Source of the DNA: Anas platyrhynchos
Taxonomy: Eukaryota > Chordata > Aves > Anseriformes > Anatidae
Assembly (NCBI RefSeq): GCF_047663525.1
Contig: NC_092602.1
Coordinates: forward strand, 7,251,501-7,315,500
Length of the DNA stretch: 64,000 bases
Reading direction: 5' to 3'
In this document: positions 1-9,700 of the stretch, in pieces
Layout of the letters: each line of letters starts with the position of its first letter
Numbering within the stretch: position 1 is the first letter of the stretch
The notes under the pieces: generated by a model
The model's database searches: none
The model's input: the letters and a program-made list of their open reading frames with translations, nothing else
Told to the model about the DNA's origin: nothing
Made by a program: the position numbers and the translations under genes

Positions 1-485
1 TCCTCCTTCCTCCTTCCCAGGCGGGCCCAGGGGCTGCTCGAGGACATCCGGCACCTACAACACACCCCTGTCACGACCATGTCGCGACCACGACCCCCCC
101 CTCTCCCCCCCCTAAAACCCTCCCCCCCAAAAAAAACTCCCCGGGACCACCCCCGCGGGAAAGGAAGGGGGGAGGAGGGCACCGGCGCCCCCTTCACCCC
201 CCTTTAGGGGATCCCGGGGTGCCCCGAGCCCCCCTCCCCGGCTCCCTGCGGCTCCCCGCGGCCGGGCCCCGCCGCCGCTCACCCGGTGCCGGCCTGCGGG
301 GGGGGGCGGCCCGGCCCCGCCGCTTCCTGCCACGGCCCCGCCGCCGCCGCCCGGGGCGCGGCTGCCTCCGCTCGCTCGGCGCTCGGCTGCGCGGCCTGAA
401 GGGGGGGGGGGGGGGCGGTGCTCGGTTACGGGGCCCGGCGGCCTGAGGGGGGGGTAGCAGGGGGGGAGGTGGGGCTGGGGGGGAT
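1..485 (-). promoter_or_regulatory. GC-rich CpG-island promoter and possible non-coding first exon of a leftward gene
   Basis: The block is extremely GC-rich and CpG-rich, with long C runs (about 95-130) and a 15-base G run at 401-415, unlike the DNA to its right. On the - strand there is a consensus 5' splice site, CCGG|GTGAGC, whose GT is the complement of 281-282. A non-coding first exon from roughly 400 down to 283 is therefore plausible. No convincing coding frame is present; the proline- and arginine-rich frames simply reflect composition. In other vertebrates TAOK3 lies head-to-head upstream of SUDS3 and has a non-coding first exon, so it is the candidate. That assignment rests on gene order, not on sequence match. 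Confidence 0.4.
447..483 (+). other. Canonical G-quadruplex motif
   Basis: Four G-tracts of 8, 7, 4 and 7 bases are separated by loops of 5, 4 and 2 bases, which fits the G3+N1-7 rule on the + strand. The motif sits at the edge of the GC-rich block, just upstream of the possible leftward first exon. Confidence 0.7.
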
Positions 486-574
486 GTGGTGGGGTCGGGG
501 GTGAGGCACGGAGTTGTTAAAAGTTGGGAGATGGGTTTGGGTGCGTGTGGTGCACGCATCTCCGAGCACCGGGG

Positions 575-930
575 GCACCCAGCCGTGTCCCCAAGCACCG
601 CGTCCCGCCTCGCCTTGGGCACCCCCAGGGGTGGGGGCTCCGCCGCCTCCCCGTGTAACCCGTCCCAGGGCCTGACTGCTCCTTCTGACAGAAATGTGTC
701 CTCATTTCCAACCTGAACCTCCCCTGGCTCAACTTGAGGCCATTCCCTCTGGTCCTATCAGTTACCCGTGAGAATAAGCCTTCCCCCAGCTCCCCACCCC
801 TCCCTTTCAGGCAGTTGCAGAGCAATGAGGTCTCCCCTCAGCCTCCTCCTCACCAAACCCCCCCAGCTCCCTCAGCCGCTCCTCACAGGACTTGTGCTCC
901 AGGCCCTTCACCAGCATTGTACCAACACCC
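575..930 (-). mobile_element. CR1 LINE 3' fragment, - orientation (left arm of inverted pair)
   Basis: Read on the - strand, this matches the 3' part of the CR1 copies at 1016-1409 and 28251-28700 in this window. Shared blocks include the complements of 'acctgaacctcccctggc' and 'ccattccctctggtcctatc'. It is degenerate and more CpG-rich at its left end, and it has no coding capacity. CR1 is the dominant avian LINE and is usually 5'-truncated like this copy. Confidence 0.85.
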
Positions 931-1015
931 TCGGCCTGAAACACCCGGCTTTCAAGTTTCCACACCTTTTGTTTCATGGCCCCTCGTGGCCCTATAAGGC
1001 CCCAATCCTCAGCCA

Positions 1016-1409
1016 TGGAGCACAAGTCCTGTGAGGAGCAGCTGAGGGAAAAGGAATTGTTTAGTTAGGAGAAGGGGAGGCTCAGGAGAGACCTCATTGC
1101 TCTCTGCAACTGCCTGAAAGGAAGGGGTGGGGAGCTGGGGGTCAGCCTCTTCTCATGGGTGGCCTCAGGAATGGCCTCAAGTTGAGCCAGGGGAGGTTCA
1201 GGTTGGAAATGAGGAGACATTTCTGTCAGAAACAGCAGTCAGGCGTTGGGACAGGTTGCCCAGGGAGGTGGTGGAGTCACTGTCCCTGGGGGTGTTCAAG
1301 GAGAGGTTGGATGTGGTGCTCGGGGACACGGCTTAGTGGTGCCATCGGTGGTAGGGGATGGTTGGAGCAGCTGATCTTGGAGGGCTTTTCCAACCTTAGT
1401 GATTCTACG
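1016..1409 (+). mobile_element. CR1 LINE 3' fragment, + orientation (right arm of inverted pair)
   Basis: The segment contains the typical CR1 3' region, including 'ggttgcccagggaggtggtg' and the terminal 'ccaaccttagtgattctacg'. It is the reverse complement of much of 575-930. One degenerate ATTCTA unit remains at the 3' end. It is 5'-truncated and non-coding. Confidence 0.9.
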
Positions 1410-3339
1410 TTGTCTGTTCCTCACAGGCCAAGGCACTATATTACACGTTTTGTAGCTACACTCATCTAACTCACACAAGAAGTGGGTTGCCATGCCCTCT
1501 GTTTACAGCTTTGTGACTTTTTTCTCCATTTCTTACAAACGGAAAGAAAAACACACTGAGCGTGACTTCTGCGTCAGCTCCTCTATGAATAGCTGATGCT
1601 GACAAAGCAGGATGCAGAAATCTGCCTTCAAACCGGGTGAATGTATGTGAAACAATAAGTGAGTTGTGATGAGGAAAACAGCTTTGATGGAAACGTGAGC
1701 CAAGAACAACAGCTTGACAAAGAAGCTTAAACTTTCCCTGATAGCTCTTTGGGGCGTAGACAGTTAAGTTTCTGTGTTTGTAAGGGAAACAGGGCATTCC
1801 TTAAAGCTGAACCTCCTCCCTTGGGTTCCCACTAAATGCCTGAGAGATGACAGTATAGGGTGTCTCCAGAAGGCTAATATTAAACATCAGGAATTGGTAC
1901 GGAGGGAGCAAGCAGCGAGATTCCAGTTTTGACCACAGAATAAGCTAAAAAATTTTGCATCAGCAACTCTGTCCAGTTTCTTACTCATTCACCGTACACA
2001 GCTCCTTCTGTTCAAAGGATTCTTGTGTGTCCCCACATTAGTAAATGCACCTGCCCTTTGTGTGGTGTGTGAAAGGCAGGCTTCTCTTAAAGGGTAGATC
2101 CGCTTCAGACAAACAGAAAGTGCTGAGGCAGAGTAACACGGGATGAATTAACCTTGGAAGGGCAGCCTTGGCTCAGCCACACTTGCAACGTGTTTACTCA
2201 TCCGCTGTCCGCAGCAGCGTGAGCAGAGCTTGCTGGGGAGCTGATGGGTGGACACGTGGAAGAGAGAAAGGAAATTGGGGAAGCGTTGGTCAGTCCTAAG
2301 AAAGGCTTTTAGCCCGTCTGATCTATCTGCAACTGTGTGATGTTGGGAAAGCGATCTGAGCAGCCCAAGCACAGAACCAGCCGTGCAGCCCCTGGGATGT
2401 GGCAGCAGCCACCGCACCCATTCCTGTTCGCCCTGTGGCCACATACAGCCCTGTTTCTGTTCGCCCTGTGGCCACTCACAGCCCCAGCTATTGCTATGTC
2501 CATCCAGGAAACCTGTGGGAGCTTTGCTCTTGCTCTGGCTGGCAGCCCCTGGCAGCAGGGGGACAGGGAGCAGCTCAAGGGTCTGCACCAGCTACCCTCA
2601 AATGGGACACAGATCTGGGAGCTGCTCCCACTGGCGTTGACTTGTAGCCGGGTCTCAGCCTCATGTCCTGTAAAAGGCAATATTTACTTATGTAAAAAGG
2701 TATAGCGCATGCTTTGCATGGGCGTTCCAAGTTAAAATTTGTCAGTCAGTGCAAACAGCTCTTCGGGATGAGCTGCAGAAAAGCAAAGTGCACGTGCTGC
2801 CTTCCTGCCCTTCCCAGCACAAAGAGCACGACCTGGTGCCCCTCTGGGCAGCCCATGGCCGGGTTTAGCTGGTTCTAAAAAGCACTGCAGTGTTTGGGAG
2901 CGCAGGCCTTTAGATAAAACCCATTCTGTTGTGTTTCCTTTTCCCTGGTTAAGATGTTTTTAGGGTCCCTGTGAGCCGACACGCTGTGTGTTTGAGGAAT
3001 GCGCCTCACAACCGTTCAGTGTTTAGCACAGATCCGCTACATGCAGTGAGAGTAACCGGTCAGTGTGCCATGCCATGTCAGAAAGGAGCCAAATGGCATT
3101 ATTTTCCCTGGCTGACATGAGGCACTGGGGGTGGGTTTGGCCGTCGGTGCTGTGTCGGAGGAGCCGCTTCAGCGGGGTGTGTGCCCACAGCGCCCTGCTG
3201 GCCTTCGGACGAGGGCATGGAGAACATGGAAACTGTTCGTCCGTGTTACAAACACAGTGAGGAAGCTGTGCAGGTGCTGGGCAGGCCCTTTTTAGCGGGA
3301 CAGGAGCTTTCTGTGGCAAAACCCAACCACACGGCTCTG
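1410..3339. other. Upstream intergenic stretch between the CR1 pair and the SUDS3 promoter
   Basis: I see no gene in this stretch. It holds mixed-composition sequence with a short tandem duplication at 2421-2483. The overlapping frames at 2148-2705 are short, occur on both strands and match nothing I know. Confidence 0.6.
2421..2483 (+). repeat. Two-copy tandem duplication, period 33 bp
   Basis: The segment 'ctgttcgccctgtggccac' occurs twice, 33 bases apart, within near-identical 30-base units (2421-2450 and 2454-2483). The copies differ at about three positions. Confidence 0.8.
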
Positions 3340-3611
3340 GGCAGACCAAACCCCGCCGCCGTGCCGGGGACTCGAACCCGCGACCTCGGGCACCGAGCGC
3401 CGCCTGCCCGCCCGCCCCGCCGCGCAGGCCCCCTCCCTTAGGTGCCCGCCGCATTCGCCTGCACCGCGGCGCCGGGCGCTCAGGCAGCGGCGAGGGCAGA
3501 CCGGGAGGAAGCGGAAGCGGCGGCGGGGTCCTGGCGCGGTTGCCGAGCAGCCCGGCAGAGGCGGCAGGGCGGGCGGAGGTGCGGGCACGGCTCCCGCTGC
3601 GTCCCGGCGCC
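3340..3611 (+). promoter_or_regulatory. SUDS3: SUDS3 CpG-island promoter and 5' UTR
   Basis: The sequence is GC- and CpG-rich, with GC-box-like CCCGCCCCGCC at 3412-3422 and purine-rich GGAAGCGG repeats (ETS-like GGAA cores) near 3507-3522. There is no evident TATA box, as is usual for housekeeping CpG-island promoters. Transcription probably begins within about 150 bases of the start codon; I cannot fix the exact site. No ATG lies in frame between here and 3612. Confidence 0.7.
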
Positions 3612-3780
3612 ATGAGCGCGGCCGGGCTGGTGTCCGCCACCCCGCCGGTGTCCGCCACGCCGCCCGGGGCTCCGGCCCCCGCCATGCCCCCCGGGCCCGA
3701 GTACTACGAGGAGGAGGAGCTGGAGAGCGCCGAGGAGGAGGACGGCGAGCGGAGCGCTCGGGCCCGCGACTCGGATGAGG
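3612..3780 (+). CDS. SUDS3: SUDS3 exon 1, coding part
   Basis: Encodes residues 1-56 and the first base of codon 57. It ends ...RARDSDE with donor G|GTTGGT. It includes the duplicated VSATPP motif and an acidic [11 protein letters not shown] stretch. A second in-frame ATG lies at 3684 (codon 25). Confidence 0.95.
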
Positions 3781-6700
3781 GTTGGTGGCGGCTGGGCCTG
3801 GCCAGGGCTGTGGTGGGCAGCGGGGGGTCAGGGAGGAGGGGAGGGGGCGGGTGGGTTTGGGGGAGAAAGGCTCAGAAACTGCAGGAAAATGCTGTGGAAA
3901 TGAGAGGTTGGTGAGCGCCTGGGGTTTCCTGTGGGAGGATGGAAACGTGAGGAGAAGGGGGGGGGTGTGGGGAGGCTGAGAAGGGGAGAGCCAGGAGGGG
4001 GGTTTGGGGTCACGGCAGGGGAAGGGGGAGGTGCTGGGGTGTTGGGAGGGTGGGGATTGCTGAGAGCCTGTGGGGTGTGGGGGCTCGGGGGAGGGTGGTG
4101 GGTGAGGGAGGAGAACCTGGGGAATGAAGGCAGGGGGTGCAAGGAGGTGTTAGGGGTTTGTGGGGGGATTGGGAAAGCAATGCAGAAGGGAAGCTGAAGT
4201 GAAACCCAGAGGGTCCTGGGGTCCAGGGTGCATAAAGTAGCAAGTAAAGGGGGTGAAGAACAGGCCTGTGACAGTCCCTGGTGCTGTCAGCAAAACTCCC
4301 ATTAGATCTGTGTCTTTGTGAATGAGGAGCTGGAGCCAAGCCTGGAGAGCTGTGAAAAAAAAAACACCACACCTGAAGGTGTTTCTTTGTAGCTCAAATC
4401 AAATCTTGCTTTTTTTTTTCTTTTAGAGAGTGCCAGCCCCGCCCACACCTAGGGAATATTGCTTCAGTTTAGGCTCTGCAGCTGTACCCTTTCCATCACA
4501 ACCCCAGCCAAGAGAAATTGACTTCTCCTCAGAGAAGAAAGGATATTTATTATTCATTCTTGGCTACCTGAGTCTTATGGCTAATAAATATGCAAAGAAG
4601 TAGCCACCAACTAGCAGTTTTGTACTGTTTTCTTTTTTTTTTTTTCAGTTTATATTCTCTCTCTGTAAGGCCAGGGCTGTCTTTATTAGTGCTGGTGTTT
4701 GGGATCTTAGCAAGTAGCTTATCTTTGGTGAGGACTTTGTAGTAAATCGTAACAGCATCTAGTTGTAGCATTTTCCATTTGGAGTGTTTCAGGTCGAGTT
4801 GCAGAGGCATTGTGAATCAGTTAGAGGTGTTTCAGTCCTAGCCTTCCACAGAGGAGATTATTTCCTGGGCGAAACAATAGGAAGGAGGCTGGGAAACATT
4901 CTTTGGGGTCCTAGGGTTGTGTTACCATCTCACTTTAGTATTTGTAAGCACTAATGTGGAGACTTAAATTAGGAAGAAATTACTAGACTATCTTAAGTCA
5001 TCGTTGCTTGAACTTGATGTAAGCTTTGTTGCAAATCTACTGGAGGATTTATCTGGGATAACTTGCAGTTGTATAGAAAATGATTCAATTCTAAACTTAT
5101 CTCTGCAGTTGCTTATTTGGTTATATATTTATTTGAGGTTAAATTGCCTGACTGGGATTTTTTTTTAATTGTTTACTGTGTTTTTTTTAATGCTGTTTTA
5201 GTTTTAACAAATTGTTTTTTACCTCACTTAGATACTGAGGATGCCAGTGAGACTGACCTGGCAAAACATGAGGAAGAGGACTATGTAGAAATGAAAGAGC
5301 AGTAAGTAACCTAACAAAAAGTAGCTCTGTTATTGGGGAGCGGGGCAGGTGTGTGTCTTTTGCATAAGCTGTGTGATGTTTTGGGCCAAGATTTGTGTTT
5401 TTAAGTTTCTACACCAATGCTATAGCTAATGGGTGCATATTTCTTCTCAATCACTTTCTCAGCTCAAGAAACAAAGTGCTGTTTCAAACAAAGGCAGGTA
5501 CCGGTTCCTGGGAACAGCTCAGTTTTCCTGCAAATGAATCCCTCTGCAGGCAGATCCTTTAAAGAAAACAAAGCTACTTGATACAAGGCATGCAAAAAGC
5601 AAGGTGTCTGTTCACATCCACTAAACAACAGAGTGCCAGTCTTGTCCAGGAAGAGTGGCTTTTTGGAGACTTGAAATAGCTCCTCTTAATGTTAAGGTGT
5701 ATTTGCAGCATTTGGTGTTCTTTCTTACTGGTGGAGGTGTTTTTTTGTATACAGTTGAAGAAGACTTGGCCTGTGTTAAACCACAGATACGTGAGAAAGG
5801 AAATGCGAGTCTGCAACGGAACCAGGAATAGACTTTGCTTTTAGTTTTGGTTTTGTTTTCTTTTGGTGTGTGTGGTAGAGATTTTTTTTTTTAATAGATG
5901 ATGTCAAGATCTGGAAATGCCTTATCTTTTGTATGTAGGAAACTGTTACACATGTCACAATTTGACAAAGGAGCAGAATGATTCTGTTGTAAAGTTTCCG
6001 GTGTCTGTAGATCTAAACATCGTGATGGGTTTTCATGTTAAATATGAATTCTGGTTTTGCTGAACTGTTACGGAAACAATTCTTTGCTTTGTGAAACTGG
6101 TGGGGTTGTGGGCTTTTTAGGTGGAGTGCATGAATGACGATCTTTCATTTGAATGACAAATGTTCTTTTACTTGTTTCCTGAAGTTCTTCTGAAAAGTTT
6201 TCAGTTCAGCATAAACACATTGTAACCAAAGCAGAGTTTGAAGTAAACCATGCCTGTTTGCCTCCTAATATAAAGTTGTGTGTTCTTGAACTTCGCAGGA
6301 TGTATCAGGACAAACTGGCATCTCTTAAGAGGCAATTGCAACAATTGCAGGAAGGTAAGCTTTGAAGGGAGTATTTTTTTTTTTTCTAAACAATTTTCAG
6401 CACTCTTCAGTATTTGGTTGGAGAACAATTGCAGAGGTCACAGAAGGATGGGGATTACGAGATTCTTCACTGGTGGAATATTGGTTCTGTTTTGCTGCTT
6501 AAGGAGAAATACCAGCTACTTTCCATCCTTCTTCCCTGTGCATGCTTGTAGTTAAGCCTCTGTGCAGTATGGAGAGCCTTTCTTAAAAGCAGTCATCTTG
6601 CTTTCTGAAAAAACAAATAAACAGGGAAAATGGTTATCAAAATAAGCCAGAACTGCAGTTTCCTGATTTCAGATGTTACTGTTCGTGTGTCAAGTAGCGT

Positions 6701-9700
6701 ATTGCCCTTTGAGGAGCACTGAATACAAGGAATAATTAAAGATGTAGTTGAAATCCCCAATTTATTTCAACCTAGGTACTCTTCAGGAATATCAGAAAAG
6801 AATGAAAAAGTTGGACCAGCAGTATAAAGAAAGGATACGAAACGCAGGTAAGCTGGATTTGTTTCAAAGAGATGCATTCACCTTAAACGCCCAATTTTTG
6901 TAACACCTGAAGCAAAATAATGGTAATTCTATCTTTTAAAGAATGGGAACTTGCTGCAGTGAAGAGTTTTTCCCTCTCTGAGGGTAGTGTGTAGTTTCTT
7001 TTGAGTACGTGAAGCATGATGGAATCTTTCTTGATTTTTCTTTTCCTTGATAAACATTGATAAACAGTTTTAGTCTTCATTTGTGTGAAATAGAGCACGT
7101 AAAAATGTTTCATGTATCTGGCATCATGACTAACCCACAGTTTTCCACCTTGGTTTGTTCTTTCACGTAGCTTGTGCGAAACCTCCAGGTGTACTGCTTT
7201 GTATTTTCAGAAATAGAAAATGAGGACTGCCTGCTTTTTCAAAGATCTTTTTGAGCCCTGAAACAGCGAATACAGAGGGGTTGCTGCTGAAGGTGCTACC
7301 CAGTGCAGCCGTGACACTGAGCGGTTTGCCTGTACTTGCTCTTCTGGCTCGCTGTTTCAGGAGCACAGGACCAAGTTAATTTTTGAAGTGCTTAGCTCTC
7401 AGCCCCTCCGGGTGGTCTTTATTGTGTTACTGCAGAGAAATGGCTTGGCAACCAGATCGATTTGCTTGCCTTCCTTCTTGTTCTTTTTTCAGTAATTTCT
7501 AATCCTGGATACCGAAGAGGGGCCTTTTATAGAAGCTGTTACATGGAAATAGGAAATGTAATTTTTTTTCTTTTAGAAAAGTTGAGTGAATTCTCGAATG
7601 CCTTGACCGTTATACTGGGAGATAAAACAGGCAGTGGCAGTTGTATGATGCCTAATATATTCCAACTTTTCAGTAGTGCAAGCTATCTCCTTCTAAAAGT
7701 GCTTGGGATAGTGAAGGATTTGCTTGAAGAATTTAAGCTATTTGAACTACTTCTTGCTCACAGGAATCTTTCTTCTGAGACAAATGTCATGTTTGTTGGA
7801 GTGGTATTCCAGAAATACTGGGACATTTAGATAAAATTAAGACAAAATACAAACATTTCTGGCTGGCAAGGAGTGGTGCTGCAGCATCATATTTCTTCCA
7901 CAGGAGGGCAGATTGTGATAACTTTGAATTCTATGATAAAAATCCAACTGCCTAGTATGACAGGATGGTCTTGTGTTTATCCTTCCCATGCTGAGGGTTG
8001 TTCTCTTTTTTTTTTTTTTTTGAGAATGCAGATAATGAAGCAGTGGTTAGGATTTACCCACTGACTCATTTACTAATTCACTGATGGAATTAGTAGCTGA
8101 TCTGAAAAGAATGGCTTACTGCTGTGTAAGCTTTGCAAATCTGCTTGACTATCTGTAGAAAACTTCAGTTAACAATATATTTTTGTCTTTTTTTCCATGG
8201 TTACATTATTTTCAGCATAAAACTGCAAAGTGAGGGTAGAGGTGGGATGAGCATGTACGCTTTTGGTTGCAGTATCAAATGACTTAAAATGTTAAATAAT
8301 TTTGTGCATCTTTTGAGATAATAAATTGATTCTGTCTCTTCTTTCAGAATTGTTTCTCCAGCTGGAAGTAAGTACTCTTAATTTGTCAAAATACTTGTTA
8401 AACTTTATACAAGGACTTAAACCTGCAGTTTTATCAACTAGTACTTGTTTTCACAGTTTTTTTTCCTGTAGTGTTGTTACAGTTGAATATAGAATTCTGA
8501 GGGTATTACCTCAAGTAATTTCCAGACTGCCATTAAAATAGAATTAAAAAGTAAATATATCTTTTCTTGTACTGCTGTATGCTGGCTGTGTTTTTGATGG
8601 TTTAAAAGGGATGTTTAAGCTTGCTTGAGGTGATAAGAGATAATGATTCTTTAAAATCTGAAGAGCTTTCTGCTAGACACTTGATAGGTATGCCCCACTA
8701 AAGTGGGTTTAAAAAGGATTAATTCTTTTGCTGATAGTAGCTCCACTCGCTTAGTCATATTTAGATGGTATTCTGTTTGTTTTATTTAAATATTGATAAG
8801 CTGTACAATGAGCTATAGTTTTGAACTGAAAAGCTAATCAAAGCACAGCAGTTGAAAGAAGGTGTTTCTGAATCATTGATTTGGGACATTGGCTCCTCAG
8901 CTAACTGTTTTATCTCCTGGTTTGCATTAGACAGATCAAGTGGAAAAAAATTATGTCAAGGAAAAGAAGGCAGCAGCAAAAGAATTTGAAGATAAGAAAA
9001 TTGAGCTTAAAGAAAATCTGATTGCAGAGTTGGAAGAGAAAAAGAAGATGATTGAGAATGAGAAGCTAACCATGGAATTAACAGGAGGTAAGAAACAAGA
9101 TAGGCATTTGTCACTTGTCTTCCTTGCTTCAGTACTGCTTAGAAAAAAGAGATTAAAAAAAATAGCAGTGCTCATTTATACAGACAGCTAGTCTGGCTTT
9201 AAAACTTTCCAAATGTCAACAGATGTAGAACACAAATTGGTAGTCTTTTAGTGGGGAGTGCAGTTCATAATAAATTTAAGTGACCTGAATTACTAACAGA
9301 TAAATCAACATAGTGTCAGCAAAGGAACAGAGTGGACAAACTTTCTTATTTACTTTTTCTCCTGTCAAAATTTAAGAAACTGTTGAGAAACCTTAGGCTT
9401 TGTTGCACAGCTGCAGTTACTTGGGTTTGGAACATTACTAGGCTAGCAGCATGGTGTGTCTGTATCTGAGTGGTTGTCTCTTCTGTAGGTTTCTTTTTGG
9501 AATATTTGGGAATTCCTCTGGTGGTACCTGGTCATGAGGTTCTCCCTTCATGGAGTGTGTTGTAAAGCCTGTGTTTTTTTTTTTTTTTTCTACTGTCAGG
9601 TTAATATGTTTTAATTGCTTAATTACATGCCTTTACCAGAAGGGAGCTCTAAATCTTCCAGAATAGAAGGCTAGAGGTTATATAAGTGAAAGTTAGCTCA

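Noticed and set aside
1..112. An AG acceptor-like CTTCCCAG at 12-19 followed by a frame reading RAQGLLEDIRHLQHTPVTTM
   Set aside because: The frame dissolves into proline-rich runs from C homopolymers, there is no donor, and it is too close to the window edge to judge.
194..622. Long - strand frame, 142 codons, rich in Pro and Arg
   Set aside because: Composition artefact of a CpG island running into a CR1 fragment; no domain.
7462..7830. 122-codon + strand frame inside SUDS3 intron 4
   Set aside because: It crosses T-rich intron sequence, has no homology I recognise, and no splice logic links it to SUDS3.
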